Shown here: positions 9,025-16,866 of the stretch, piece by piece
Numbering within the stretch: position 1 is the stretch's first letter
How the letters are laid out: each line of letters begins with the position of its first letter
NCBI RefSeq assembly: GCF_022179525.1
Contig: NZ_BPQX01000051.1
Span: 1-64,000 of the forward strand
Direction: 5' to 3'
Length of the DNA: 64,000 nucleotides
Source of the DNA: Methylobacterium persicinum
GTDB taxonomy: Bacteria > Pseudomonadota > Alphaproteobacteria > Rhizobiales > Beijerinckiaceae
Program-made: the position numbers and the translations under genes
Notes under the pieces: generated by a model
What the model saw: only the letters and a program-made list of their open reading frames with translations
The model's database searches: none
Told to the model about the DNA's origin: nothing

Positions 9025-9453
9025 CACTGGCTCTCCCCACGCCGCCGACGAACTTCCGCCCGCGGCGCGTACGCACGCTTCACGCTTCACGCCTCAGCGT
9101 CTCGCAACTACCGCGCGAGACCGATTCTCGGTGGCGAGTCAATCCCGCCACAAGGATCTTTTGCCGATTGGAGGAGCCTATCAACAAAGACCTGCAGTTC
9201 CCTTAACAGTGGGACTTGTGGGGACGGCTTCGATTCCCAAGAGCAAGTCTTCCGATGCGGGCATCCGCCAAGAGCTAGAGTCTTGCGCCGACACATGATT
9301 CGCGAGAGTCCCGAAACCAGCGCGTTTTGCTTGAATGCGGTGACGTTCTGTTAAGCTACACGCGCCCAGTGGACTCCGCAATGCAGCGAATCTGGGGGAA
9401 GGGTTAACCGTTTCTGAGCGGATGATGGGTTGCCGGCTGTCGGTCAGCGAGCA
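9025..9453. other. dnaA upstream region, no gene seen
   Basis: A 429-bp stretch between dnaA and the rpsT terminator with no supported coding frame. It is moderately AT-richer than its neighbours. I looked for clustered TTATCCACA-like DnaA boxes and found only weak matches (CTATCAACA at about 9179, CTTGTGGGGAC at about 9217), so I do not call it an origin. A perfect GGTTAACC palindrome lies at 9402-9409 and a GTTAAG at about 9350; these resemble CtrA half-sites but the full TTAA-N7-TTAA spacing is not met. The dnaA promoter must lie in this region. Confidence 0.5.
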
Positions 9454-9483
9454 ACAAAAAAGCCCGGCCAGATGGCCGGGCTT
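9454..9483 (-). terminator. Rho-independent terminator of rpsT
   Basis: Read on the minus strand, a perfect 9-bp stem AGCCCGGCC / GGCCGGGCT with a 4-nt loop is followed directly by a run of T residues. It lies 34 bp beyond the rpsT stop codon and separates rpsT transcription from dnaA, implying that dnaA has its own promoter. Confidence 0.92.
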
Positions 9484-9516
9484 CGCAGAGGCTGGAGAGG
9501 AAGAAGGTTGGGGCGA

Positions 9517-9783
9517 TCAGGCCGCCAGGGCCTTCACCCGCGCCGCGAGGCGCGACACCTTCCGGGACGCGTTGTTCTTATGGACGATGCCCTTCTGGGC
9601 GGCGCGCATGATCTCCGGCTCGGCGCTCTGGAGGGCGGCCTGGGCATCCTGCTGGTTGCCGGCGGCGATCGCCTCCTCGACCTTGCGCACGTAGGTGCGC
9701 ATGCGGGAGCGGCGGGATTTGTTGATCGCCGTGCGCTTGGCGATCTTGCGGGTCATCTTCCTGGCCGAAGCGGTATTGGCCAT
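9517..9783 (-). CDS. rpsT: 30S ribosomal protein S20
   Basis: An 88-aa basic protein that binds 16S rRNA early in small-subunit assembly. It reads [20 protein letters not shown], then [18 protein letters not shown] and ends [20 protein letters not shown], all typical of S20. GAGGA lies upstream of the ATG. An in-frame extension to 9888 is not credible because S20 begins MANT/MANH. It is upstream of dnaA, a neighbour order common in alphaproteobacteria, and is followed by a strong terminator. Confidence 0.97.
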   Translation of the reverse strand: MANTASARKMTRKIAKRTAINKSRRSRMRTYVRKVEEAIAAGNQQDAQAALQSAEPEIMRAAQKGIVHKNNASRKVSRLAARVKALAA

Positions 9784-10065
9784 GTCAGTCCTCGTGTTTC
9801 TCGTCGGGCGATGCCGACGGGCCGGCACGGCCGGGGATCGGTCAACGCGAAAGGTTGTCAGGCGATAGCCGAGACGCAGCGCACGCAAAAGCGCGGCGTT
9901 CCAGCGAAGCGCTCCGTATAGTGAGAGGGTGATGTGCCGTCAATGAGAGGCTTCCCAAGCACCCGCCGCTCATAATAGGCCTTTGTTCCTTTTTTCTCGA
10001 TTTTGTTCCTGTTTTGTGCCAGAAACCCTTCGCGCTGCCGTTCTTGCGCGGGGGATTCGGATCGT

Positions 10066-11052
10066 ATGGCCACAGAGCGAAAACGCCTGCATGACCTTCG
10101 AGCGATCGAAGATTTGCTCGCAGGGGCGGCCGTCAGCCGCGCACTCGTACGCCTTCGAAGGGAAGATCTCGGACGAAAATATTCCGCAAGCCAGCCACGC
10201 GCTCCTGCCGGGAGCCCCGATGGCGGGCGCTGGATCGACGACCCCTCAGCCGATCGCGCGACGAGTGGTTCGACCGACCCTCAAAACAGGGACGCCGGGC
10301 CATTTGCCAACACCGAAAGTACGACCCTGGAGGACGGGACGCGGGTTCTCTCGATCCGGATTCATGCCGGTCGACAACAGTTCGAAGAGCAACATGCCGT
10401 CATTTCACCGGACGGCGACAGCCGAATTTTCGAGACATCAGGAACAACTCAAACGATCCGCGATGGCGTCTCGGGGGAGGTGCTGTCCCAAAGCACATTT
10501 ACAGCCTCGGATATTGTTCCAGATGCGACGGTCCAGCCAGCCTTCCTCCAGTTCGTTCCTCCTGCGGTCGCTGCACTTCGTGCTGCCCGAACGATCGAAC
10601 TCGCACTGTCACTCTTCACGGCGCTCAGCGCTCGCAAAGGTGACTTCGGCACAGTACTCGGCTTGACGGCTCGAGAATACGATCTTGGCGCGGAAAGCTC
10701 TCCGACCCTGGTCCCTTGGGTTGGAACCCTCGATAAGCCGACCTTGGACGCTGCGTGCCCTCGAAACGGAGAGGTCATGGCCATGACCGATCGAGTCACG
10801 AAAGCAGTCCGAGCTTCCGGACAATATAGAAATAAGACAGAACTCGGAAACAAAATACATATCAATATTGCAGGCGAGGTAAAGGCATTAAGAGACCCAG
10901 ATTTTATACAGGAATTACTTCTTGATCCGACGGGGGACAAGGCCAACCCGCAAAAAAGGGAAACGTTCGCCTTGACCTCCTCGAGAATGTCCAATCTACG
11001 AAAACCGTGTGTGTTTATGACTACAAAACAGGCGAAGCAGGCTTATCGCTAA
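10066..11052 (+). CDS. Polymorphic toxin-like protein, frame-1 part of a frameshifted gene
   Basis: About 328 aa in this frame. The N-terminus (RKRLHDLRAIEDLLAGAAVS) leads into SQPRAPAGSPDGGRW, a motif common near the N-terminus of Rhizobiales toxin-like proteins. The middle is variable and Ser/Thr rich (residues 90-190). Then comes VPWVGTLDKPTLDAACPRNG and YRNKTELGNKIHINIAGEVK with ALRDPDFIQELL, which in relatives I recall precedes a nuclease-like end. After about 10930 this frame turns into unrelated sequence (TSSRMSNLRKPC) and stops at 11052, while the expected C-terminus continues in the -1 frame. Codon use is AT-richer than surroundings. Start uncertain (10003 or 10066). Confidence 0.6.
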   Translation: MATERKRLHDLRAIEDLLAGAAVSRALVRLRREDLGRKYSASQPRAPAGSPDGGRWIDDPSADRATSGSTDPQNRDAGPFANTESTTLEDGTRVLSIRIHAGRQQFEEQHAVISPDGDSRIFETSGTTQTIRDGVSGEVLSQSTFTASDIVPDATVQPAFLQFVPPAVAALRAARTIELALSLFTALSARKGDFGTVLGLTAREYDLGAESSPTLVPWVGTLDKPTLDAACPRNGEVMAMTDRVTKAVRASGQYRNKTELGNKIHINIAGEVKALRDPDFIQELLLDPTGDKANPQKRETFALTSSRMSNLRKPCVFMTTKQAKQAYR

Positions 11053-11141
11053 CCCGAGCGATACAACTCGCAGAATCGGCGCACAAAAACTTTCCGTCCC
11101 TTCGCAGACTCATCATCATTCAAGTGAGGCCGCAGATATGA
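10926..11141 (+). pseudogene. Minus-1-frame C-terminal nuclease-like domain of the toxin-like gene
   Basis: In the frame one base back from the preceding entry, the sequence is open from 10926 (a TGA ends that frame at 10923-10925) to a TGA at 11139-11141. It encodes AKKGNVRLDLLENV, KTVCVYDYKTGEAGLSLTRA and FPSLRRLIIIQVRPQI. Asp in RLDLL plus the DYK of VYDYKTG fit a PD-(D/E)xK-like nuclease site. The switch must occur between 10926 and about 10958; the A6 run at 10952-10957 or the G5 run at 10932-10936 is the likely site, and one added A would fuse the frames exactly. The shifted frame ends in an ATGA overlap with the next start, which supports it as the ancestral end. Either a disabled toxin, slippage-dependent expression, or a sequencing error. 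Confidence 0.7.
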
Positions 11142-11884
11142 ATCAGCCGATGACATTGAGTCCTTTATTTCGCGAACTCAGAAAAAGAAATCCCTCCCTG
11201 GTCAGATTTTCAAATAACACTTTGGCATTCGCGCCATTTGAACACTTTTGCCGATACATCTATGTCGGCAATTATCCAAGCAGGGGATATTTGGGGGTGG
11301 AGTGGAAGATGCACCACCCATTCGAACCGATGGGAAGCAGCGCTGTCGGATGGGGCAGGTTGCGCTGTCCGATCGGTCGCTCGATAAAATTTAAACCCGA
11401 AGGGCAAGGCGGATGTTTTGAATGGAACGACCCGACGATGCCTGGAGATTTCGTCGATCAGATCGAGGCTGAGATCTTACCATTGTTTCGTTCCCTTGAT
11501 ACACTGGAAAAGTCTATCGAGTACATCGCATCATGCGATCACTTTCCTCTCCGCGACTGGATGCCATGGATAACCTTGATGCATGTTGCGCTTGGCGAGA
11601 TCGACAAAGCGCAAGAATTATGGCGCACTCTGATTCCAGGAGACGTCCCGGAATTGTCCCGTTCCGATCGATCGCGCCTGATCGCTGAGCGCCTCGAAAA
11701 GGTTCATCAAGTTGCAGGCGAAGTGCGCCTTAGAGAATGGTGCCGACTGACAGATCCGTTGATGGCCGGTGACCGGGCAGCCCTGGCGCGGCTGTTGCAC
11801 GAGTGGGAAGCGTTTCACTTCGTCGGCTCGAAGCTGGAGCGTCACTGGGCGCCCACACCGTTTCCACTCGAACTTACGAAATAA
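11138..11884 (+). CDS. Hypothetical protein, candidate immunity/partner protein
   Basis: A 248-aa cytoplasmic-looking protein with no signal peptide or membrane segment. It begins MNQPMTLSPLFRELRKRNPS, has many aromatic residues (FEHFCRYIYVGNYPSRGYLG) and a helical acidic second half (DFVDQIEAEILPLFRSLDTL). I do not recognise a named family. Its ATG at 11138 overlaps the TGA of the toxin-like -1 frame as ATGA, so the two are translationally coupled. That position, the size and the AT-rich base use it shares with the toxin-like gene suggest an immunity or accessory role. This is inference from context only. Confidence 0.65.
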   Translation: MNQPMTLSPLFRELRKRNPSLVRFSNNTLAFAPFEHFCRYIYVGNYPSRGYLGVEWKMHHPFEPMGSSAVGWGRLRCPIGRSIKFKPEGQGGCFEWNDPTMPGDFVDQIEAEILPLFRSLDTLEKSIEYIASCDHFPLRDWMPWITLMHVALGEIDKAQELWRTLIPGDVPELSRSDRSRLIAERLEKVHQVAGEVRLREWCRLTDPLMAGDRAALARLLHEWEAFHFVGSKLERHWAPTPFPLELTK

Positions 11885-11909
11885 TCCCGTCAGGCGGTGC
11901 TTCCGCATA

Positions 11910-12149
11910 ATGGATGCAGTCACCATCTTCCATGTACTACAAATACTCGAAGAGCGACGGATCCACCTCCGCCTCGCCCGCGACCGCCCCGACACGATCC
12001 GGGTCGATGCAACGCTGTGTGGTCTGCGCCTCGAGATCGATTGCTTCGAAGACGGCCACATCGAAATCTCGACGTTCAAGGGAACGGAAGACATCGATGG
12101 CGGCTACGACGAACTCACGAAAATATTGAACCATTACGTGATGGAATGA
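11910..12149 (+). CDS. Small acidic protein, candidate immunity protein
   Basis: A 79-aa protein, MDAVTIFHVLQILEERRIHL followed by ARDRPDTIRVDATLCGLRLE, then DCFEDGHIEISTFKG and a helical end. The pattern 'RPDTIRVDA...G.R.EID.FEDG.IEIS.F' is one I recall from short proteins encoded beside polymorphic toxins in many bacteria, with a mixed alpha/beta fold. It starts 25 bp after the 248-aa gene, in the same direction, and ends 24 bp before the convergent ccmB. Likely cognate immunity or antitoxin; not proven. Confidence 0.68.
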   Translation: MDAVTIFHVLQILEERRIHLRLARDRPDTIRVDATLCGLRLEIDCFEDGHIEISTFKGTEDIDGGYDELTKILNHYVME

Positions 12150-12173
12150 GAAGGTCGAGCGCGACGACAATCT

Positions 12174-12842
12174 TCACTCCGGCCATTTCAGCGCCGCCGC
12201 CGCCGCCACCGTGCCGACGACGGCGGCAATGAGGGTGAGCCCGGTCAGCACCGCCAGCGGCACGAGGAACGGCACCGTACCGCCCGTCGCCGCCTGAGCC
12301 GCGGAGACGCCGAAGATCAGCGTCGGGATCATCAGCGGCAGAACTAGCACGGCGAGAATCAGGCCGCCCCGGCGAATCGAAGCGGTCAGCGCAGCCCCCA
12401 CCGCGCCGATGAAGCTCAGGGCCGGCGTCCCCACCGCGAGCGTCAGTGCCGTGGAGGCCATCGCCCTGCCGTCGAGGGCGACGAGAAGGCCGAAGAGCGG
12501 GCTCGCCAGGGCAAGGGGCAACCCCGTCGTCAGCCAATGGGCCAGCACCTTGGCGAGCACCACGCCTTCGAGGGGCACGGGCGCCCCAGTCATCAGGTCG
12601 AGGGAGCCGTCCTCCTCGTCGGCCTGGAACAGCCGGTCGAGGCCGATCAGCGTAGCGAGAACCGCCGCGAGCCAAAGGATCGCCGGGCCGATCCGCGACA
12701 GCAGATTGAGGTCCGGCCCGAGGGCGAAGGGCACAAGGGCTACGATCATCAGGAAGAAGACAAGCGACAGCGTCCCCGAGCCACCGACCCGAGCGGCGAG
12801 GCGAAGGTCGCGGGCGACGAGGGCGAAGCCGGCGCGGATCAC
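12174..12842 (-). CDS. ccmB: Heme exporter membrane subunit CcmB
   Basis: A 222-aa integral membrane protein with about six hydrophobic segments (for example LSLVFFLMIVALVPFALG and PALSFIGAVGAALTASI). It carries the CcmB features LFQADEEDGSLDLM and FLVPLAVLTGLTLI. With CcmA it forms the ABC transporter that powers release of holo-CcmE during c-type cytochrome maturation. The start is a GTG at 12842 that overlaps the ccmA stop as GTGA, so the pair is translationally coupled. ccmC usually follows ccmB; here the toxin-like islet lies beyond it instead. Confidence 0.93.
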   Translation of the reverse strand: MIRAGFALVARDLRLAARVGGSGTLSLVFFLMIVALVPFALGPDLNLLSRIGPAILWLAAVLATLIGLDRLFQADEEDGSLDLMTGAPVPLEGVVLAKVLAHWLTTGLPLALASPLFGLLVALDGRAMASTALTLAVGTPALSFIGAVGAALTASIRRGGLILAVLVLPLMIPTLIFGVSAAQAATGGTVPFLVPLAVLTGLTLIAAVVGTVAAAAALKWPE

Positions 12843-13540
12843 AGCCACTCCTCCGCATCGGCGCCCAGCGCGACGGCGGGTACCTCGGGGGCGGCCCTGT
12901 CGATGCGCAGCTCCATCGCATCGTGCAGGCCCAGTGCTTGGTGAGTCGCCGCGATCACGAGGCCGCCGCCGGCCCTGTGTTCCGCCATGAGGAGGGCCAG
13001 CACCTCCTGCGAGGCGACGTCGAGGGCCGCGGTGGGCTCGTCGAGGAGCCAGAGGGGCCGCGCACAGACCAAGAGCCGGGCAAGGGCCACCCTTCGCCGC
13101 TGGCCGGCGGAGAGGTAGGCGACGGGCAGGTCGAGGACGTGGCCGAGGCCTAGGCGGTCCAGGGCCTGCGCCGGCATCAGGTGCGGTGCGCCGAGAAGCG
13201 CGCGGGCGAAGGTCAGGTTCTCCCCCGCCGTCAGGGAGGATTTCAGACCGTCCCGGTGGCCCACGACGTGGAGGCATTCGGGCAGGCTCGCCTCGCCCAC
13301 CCCCGATACGGCGATCTTGCCGGCATCGGGCCGCAGCCGACCCGACAAGATCGCCAACAGACTCGACTTCCCGGCACCGTTGCGCCCTGTGACGGCAAGG
13401 GCCCCGCCCTGCTCCAGGGAGAAGGTCAGTCCCGAGAAGATCCGGCGGCCGGATCGGCGGCAGGCGAGATTGTCGACGTCGAGCCGCACGATGTCCTCAA
13501 GGGTCGCGCGGCCGCTTGAGGCGGCCGGTGCCGCCTCCAT
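12839..13540 (-). CDS. ccmA: Heme exporter ATP-binding protein CcmA
   Basis: A 233-aa ABC ATPase. Walker A GRNGAGKSSLLAIL, signature YLSAGQRRRVALARLL, Walker B LWLLDEPTAALD and the H-loop AATHQALG are all present. It energises the CcmABCD complex in cytochrome c biogenesis. The first 17 residues before VRLDVDNLAC are not part of the domain, so a GTG at 13489 is an alternative start. It leads ccmB with a 4-bp overlap and is divergent from a small 68-aa gene, with 66 bp between them. Confidence 0.94.
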   Translation of the reverse strand: MEAAPAASSGRATLEDIVRLDVDNLACRRSGRRIFSGLTFSLEQGGALAVTGRNGAGKSSLLAILSGRLRPDAGKIAVSGVGEASLPECLHVVGHRDGLKSSLTAGENLTFARALLGAPHLMPAQALDRLGLGHVLDLPVAYLSAGQRRRVALARLLVCARPLWLLDEPTAALDVASQEVLALLMAEHRAGGGLVIAATHQALGLHDAMELRIDRAAPEVPAVALGADAEEWL

Positions 13541-13575
13541 GCCCGATTGCGCCGGCCGACGGAACAGCGCCTACG

Positions 13576-13593
13576 CTTTGGAACGTTGTCCAA
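13576..13593. promoter_or_regulatory. Inverted repeat in the ccmA/small-gene divergent region
   Basis: TTTGGA and TCCAAA are separated by six bases in the 66-bp space between ccmA (minus) and the 68-aa gene (plus). The spacing and position would suit a repressor or activator dimer acting on both promoters. Only the symmetry is seen; the binding protein is unknown. Confidence 0.3.
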
Positions 13594-13606
13594 ATGGAGG
13601 AACGCC

Positions 13607-13813
13607 ATGAACGGAAACGAGCGAGAATCCACGCCGACCGAGGCCGACGTCGCCGCCAGCGAAGATGCGCAGGCGGGCCGCGCCATGGTCGAGGCCCGGG
13701 TAAGCCGCTGCAACCCGGAGGATCAGGCCGCATTCTGGGACGCCGTCGGGCGCTGCTTCGGCGGCGGCAAACCTCCGAATGAGGGCGAGGTCAGGGCTTC
13801 CTCGACCGCGTGA
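13607..13813 (+). CDS. Small hypothetical protein
   Basis: A 68-aa soluble protein reading MNGNERESTPTEADVAASED then AQAGRAMVEARVSRCNPEDQ and ending in AAFWDAVGRCFGGG plus a charged tail. A textbook ribosome site (GGAGG, 7 bp before the ATG) supports it as a real gene. No known domain recognised; the AFWDAVGRCF core is probably one amphipathic helix. The 3' end overlaps convergent trmJ by 23 bp. Confidence 0.65.
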   Translation: MNGNERESTPTEADVAASEDAQAGRAMVEARVSRCNPEDQAAFWDAVGRCFGGGKPPNEGEVRASSTA

Positions 13814-14552
13814 GTGCCCGCAGCGCACCCTGAAAGGTGCGTACGTCCTGCTCCGTCATCTCCATGCGGTGGAGCCTGTCGCGCATGTTGCGCACAATGC
13901 CGCCGCGCTTCTCGGGCGGATAGAACCCGGCCGCATCGAGGGCGGCCTCCAGATTCGCGAACAGCGCCACCAGTGCCTCCCGGGTCGCCGGCGGCGAGAG
14001 CATCTCGCCGGTGAACGGCAGGACCGCCCGGCCACTGGACCGTCGCCACTCATAGCCGACCAACAGCACCGCCTGCGCAAGATTGAGCGAGGGAAAGTCC
14101 GGTGAGACCGGAAACGTCACGATGGCGTCGGCGAGGGACACCTCATCGTTCGTCAGCCCGACCCGCTCGCGGCCGAACATCACCCCGCAGCGTTGCCCGG
14201 CGCGGCTGGTGAGTTCGGCCATGGCGTCATCTGGCGAGAAGACGCGCTTCATCTGCCCCCGCTCCCGGGCGGTGGTGGCGAGGACGTAGTGCAGATCCGC
14301 GAGAGCTTCCTCCACGCTGGAAAAGACCACCGCCGCGTCGAGCACGTGAGTCGCCCCGGACGCTGCCTCCCGCACGCCCTTCTTCGGCCAGCCGTTCTTG
14401 GGGTTCACGAGGCGCAATTCGGACAGGCCGAAATTCGCCATGGCCCGGGCGGTCATTCCGATATTCTCGGCAAGTTGCGGCTCCACGAGGATCACCGCGG
14501 GGGCGGTGCCCGGGGGGATTTCCAGGTCCTTTTCAGCGGAGGCACGGGTCAT
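13791..14552 (-). CDS. trmJ: tRNA/rRNA methyltransferase of the TrmJ/SpoU family
   Basis: A 253-aa SPOUT-class 2'-O-methyltransferase, probably modifying the wobble-adjacent position 32 of tRNAs. Motifs: [20 protein letters not shown] at the N-terminus, [20 protein letters not shown] in the middle and [17 protein letters not shown] forming the SAM-binding knot. A C-terminal helical extension of about 90 residues ([20 protein letters not shown]) is typical of TrmJ. Start at ATG 14552 is backed by AGAGGG; an in-frame GTG at 14567 adds only five residues. Confidence 0.93.
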   Translation of the reverse strand: MTRASAEKDLEIPPGTAPAVILVEPQLAENIGMTARAMANFGLSELRLVNPKNGWPKKGVREAASGATHVLDAAVVFSSVEEALADLHYVLATTARERGQMKRVFSPDDAMAELTSRAGQRCGVMFGRERVGLTNDEVSLADAIVTFPVSPDFPSLNLAQAVLLVGYEWRRSSGRAVLPFTGEMLSPPATREALVALFANLEAALDAAGFYPPEKRGGIVRNMRDRLHRMEMTEQDVRTFQGALRALTRSRKP

Positions 14553-14725
14553 GCCGCCCTCTGGCACGGGCGCGCCGGCCCGTCGAGGGGGCGGGTTACG
14601 ACGCCGCCCGGTTGACAGCCCGAGCCTTCCGCTGGGCGGAACCCCTTGCTATGTCGCCGGGCGCGTCCGCACGGCCCTTGCATGCCGTGCGCCCTCACGG
14701 ACAGCGCACGAAGAGGCAGCGGCCC

Positions 14726-15940
14726 ATGGCGAAGATCAAGGTAGCGAACCCGGTCGTCGAACTCGACGGCGACGAGATGACCCGAATCATCTGGGCCGAG
14801 ATCAAGAACAAGCTCATCCATCCCTACCTCGACCTGGACCTCGAATATTACGACCTGGGTGTCGAGCACCGGGATGCCACGGCCGACAAGGTCACCGTCG
14901 ATGCCGCCGAGGCGATCAAGCGCCACGGCGTCGGCGTGAAGTGCGCCACCATCACGCCCGATGAGGCCCGGGTGAAGGAGTTCAACCTGAAGGAGATGTG
15001 GCGGTCCCCGAACGGGACGATCCGCAACATCCTCGGCGGCGTGATCTTCCGTGAGCCGATCATCTGCAAGAACGTGCCGCGCCTCGTCCCGGGCTGGACC
15101 CAGCCCTTCGTGATCGGCCGCCATGCCTACGGCGACCAGTACCGCGCCACCGATTTCAAGGTGCCGGGCAAGGGCCGCCTGACGATCAAGTTCGAGGGCG
15201 ACGACGGCACGGTCATCGAGAAGGAAGTGTTCAAGTTCCCCGAGGCCGGCGTCGCCATGTCGATGTACAACCTCGACCAATCGATCATCGACTTCGCCCG
15301 CGCGTCCATGAACTACGGTCTGGCGCGCAAGTACCCGGTCTACCTGTCCACCAAGAACACCATCCTCAAGGCTTATGACGGCCGGTTCAAGGACCTTTTC
15401 CAGAAGGTCTACGAGGAGGAGTTCAAGGCGCAGTTCGAGACCCTGGGTCTCACCTACGAGCACCGCCTGATCGACGACATGGTCGCCTCCTGCCTCAAGT
15501 GGTCGGGCGGATATGTCTGGGCTTGTAAGAACTACGACGGTGACGTGCAGTCCGACACAGCCGCCCAGGGCTTCGGCTCCCTCGGCCTCATGACCTCGGT
15601 GCTGATGACGCCGGACGGCAAGACCGTGGAGGCCGAAGCCGCCCACGGCACCGTCACGCGCCACTTCCGTGAGCACCAGAAGGGCCGGGAGACCTCGACC
15701 AACTCCATCGCCTCGATCTTCGCCTGGACCCGCGGCCTCGCCCACCGGGCCAAGCTCGACGGCAATGACGAGTTGGCGAAGTTCGCGGCAACCCTCGAGA
15801 AGGTCTGCGTCGACACCGTCGAGGCCGGCCACATGACCAAAGATCTCGCCCTCCTCGTCGGGCCGGACCAGAAGTGGCTCTCCACCACCGGGTTCCTCGA
15901 CAAGGTCGATCAGAACCTCAAGACGGCCATGGGCGCCTGA
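14726..15940 (+). CDS. icd: NADP-dependent isocitrate dehydrogenase
   Basis: A 404-aa TCA-cycle enzyme that converts isocitrate to 2-oxoglutarate with NADP+. The sequence [20 protein letters not shown], the substrate loop [17 protein letters not shown], and [20 protein letters not shown] with [11 protein letters not shown] place it in the eukaryote-like homodimeric class (about 400 aa), not the E. coli type. The ATG at 14726 matches the family N-terminus; upstream in-frame sequence is not conserved-looking. It is monocistronic, followed by a terminator and a repeat. Confidence 0.98.
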   Translation: MAKIKVANPVVELDGDEMTRIIWAEIKNKLIHPYLDLDLEYYDLGVEHRDATADKVTVDAAEAIKRHGVGVKCATITPDEARVKEFNLKEMWRSPNGTIRNILGGVIFREPIICKNVPRLVPGWTQPFVIGRHAYGDQYRATDFKVPGKGRLTIKFEGDDGTVIEKEVFKFPEAGVAMSMYNLDQSIIDFARASMNYGLARKYPVYLSTKNTILKAYDGRFKDLFQKVYEEEFKAQFETLGLTYEHRLIDDMVASCLKWSGGYVWACKNYDGDVQSDTAAQGFGSLGLMTSVLMTPDGKTVEAEAAHGTVTRHFREHQKGRETSTNSIASIFAWTRGLAHRAKLDGNDELAKFAATLEKVCVDTVEAGHMTKDLALLVGPDQKWLSTTGFLDKVDQNLKTAMGA

Positions 15941-15956
15941 GCCTGCGCCGATCGGC

Positions 15957-16000
15957 AAAAAGGGGGCGACGAATGAGGTAATCCGCCGCCCCTCTTTTTA
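15957..16000 (+). terminator. Probable rho-independent terminator after icd
   Basis: An AGGGGGCG arm and a CGCCCCT arm, with an 18-nt loop and one unpaired G, are followed by TCTTTTT. It lies 20 bp after the icd stop codon, just before a family A palindrome. Confidence 0.75.
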
Positions 16001-16055
16001 AAGTCCGGCGAGGGAGATCATTCGCTCAGGGCGCCGTATGTGCGGACCTTCGCCG

Positions 16056-16151
16056 CCGTCTTTTCGAGCGCAGCGAAGCAATCCAGGGACGCGGAACGGC
16101 GACCATCGTGGCGCTTGCCCTGGGTTGCTTCGCTACGCTTGCAAAGACGGT
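16056..16151. repeat. Family A intergenic palindrome, copy 1 (degenerate)
   Basis: About 96 bp with arms resembling GAGCGAAGCGAAGCAATC and its complement, here diverged (CGAGCGCAGCGAAGCAATCC on the left, GGGTTGCTTCGCTACGC on the right). It can fold into a long hairpin. It lies between convergent icd and the DUF3429 gene. Four other full copies and one half copy occur in the window. Confidence 0.85.
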
Positions 16152-16249
16152 GGGGATGTTGTCGATGGTGGACAGATCTCGTCTCCACCGAAAAAATTCT
16201 TCAGCATCCTGCTGAGCCTTATCGCCGTGAGATCCGTGGGAAAACTGAT

Positions 16250-16687
16250 TCAGGCCGCGACGAGGAGCGCGGCTCCCGCCACGCCCGACAGGACGAGGCG
16301 CAGGCGCCCGAGCCAGACCGGCGCGAGGCCGCGGCGGGGGAGATCCTGATCGATCAGGCCCCAGGCCAGGACCAGGATTCCGAGCGTCCGCAGATCCCAA
16401 GGGGCCGGCGCGGCCATGGCGGCCCAGGCGACCAGGGACGGGACGATGGCGATGAAGTAATCGCCGTTGCCGCTGTTGCGCGCAGCCGCAGCGCCCCACC
16501 GGATCCCGCCGAGAAACGACGCGATCACTGCGCCGTAGGCGGACAGGATGGTGCGCGGCGAGAGGCCGATCGTTCCGAGCCCGCCATCGCTCCCCGAAAC
16601 GGCGAGCGCAGCGAAACCCACGAACGGAATCAGCCCGGCGATACCCAGGACAATGGCGCTCAACGGCACTGCGGAAAGGCGCCCCAT
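16250..16687 (-). CDS. DUF3429 inner-membrane protein
   Basis: A 145-aa hydrophobic protein with four or five membrane segments, starting MGRLSAVPLSAIVLGIAGLI. The AYGAVIASFLGGIRWGAAAA block and WDLRTLGILVLAWGLIDQDL are the DUF3429 hallmarks. The family is of unknown function and widespread in marine and rhizobial proteobacteria. It stands alone, convergent with icd. Confidence 0.85.
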   Translation of the reverse strand: MGRLSAVPLSAIVLGIAGLIPFVGFAALAVSGSDGGLGTIGLSPRTILSAYGAVIASFLGGIRWGAAAARNSGNGDYFIAIVPSLVAWAAMAAPAPWDLRTLGILVLAWGLIDQDLPRRGLAPVWLGRLRLVLSGVAGAALLVAA

Positions 16688-16866
16688 CCGACCTCCGGTT
16701 CGATGACCGGCCTTGGGACCGAGTCTACCGGGCCGGACCGACCGCTCCTGCCCGGGCAGGCCTCCCGCATCCGGGGGCTGCGGTCAAGTTCAGAACGCCA
16801 GCCGCGTCGCTGTGCCTCCCCGGCCGCCCCGGGGCCGAGCCCGAAGCGGGGTGGCTGCGATCGGGT

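Noticed and set aside
7867-9354. Plus-strand open frame of about 495 codons opposite dnaA
   Set aside because: Shadow of dnaA; no ribosome site or motif.
9025-9453. Possible oriC next to dnaA
   Set aside because: No cluster of DnaA boxes, only weak single matches, and no strongly AT-rich unwinding element; many alphaproteobacteria place oriC elsewhere.
9858-10073. Minus-strand 71-codon frame upstream of rpsT
   Set aside because: Overlaps the start of the toxin-like gene and has no ribosome site or recognised motif.
10926-10958. Classic X-XXY-YYZ programmed -1 frameshift site
   Set aside because: In the zero frame the A run reads CAA AAA AGG, which is not a canonical slippery heptamer, and no strong downstream structure was evident. 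Simple slippage or a mutation is more likely.
14549-15958. Long minus-strand open frame opposite icd
   Set aside because: Fully antisense to isocitrate dehydrogenase, no domain-like sequence.
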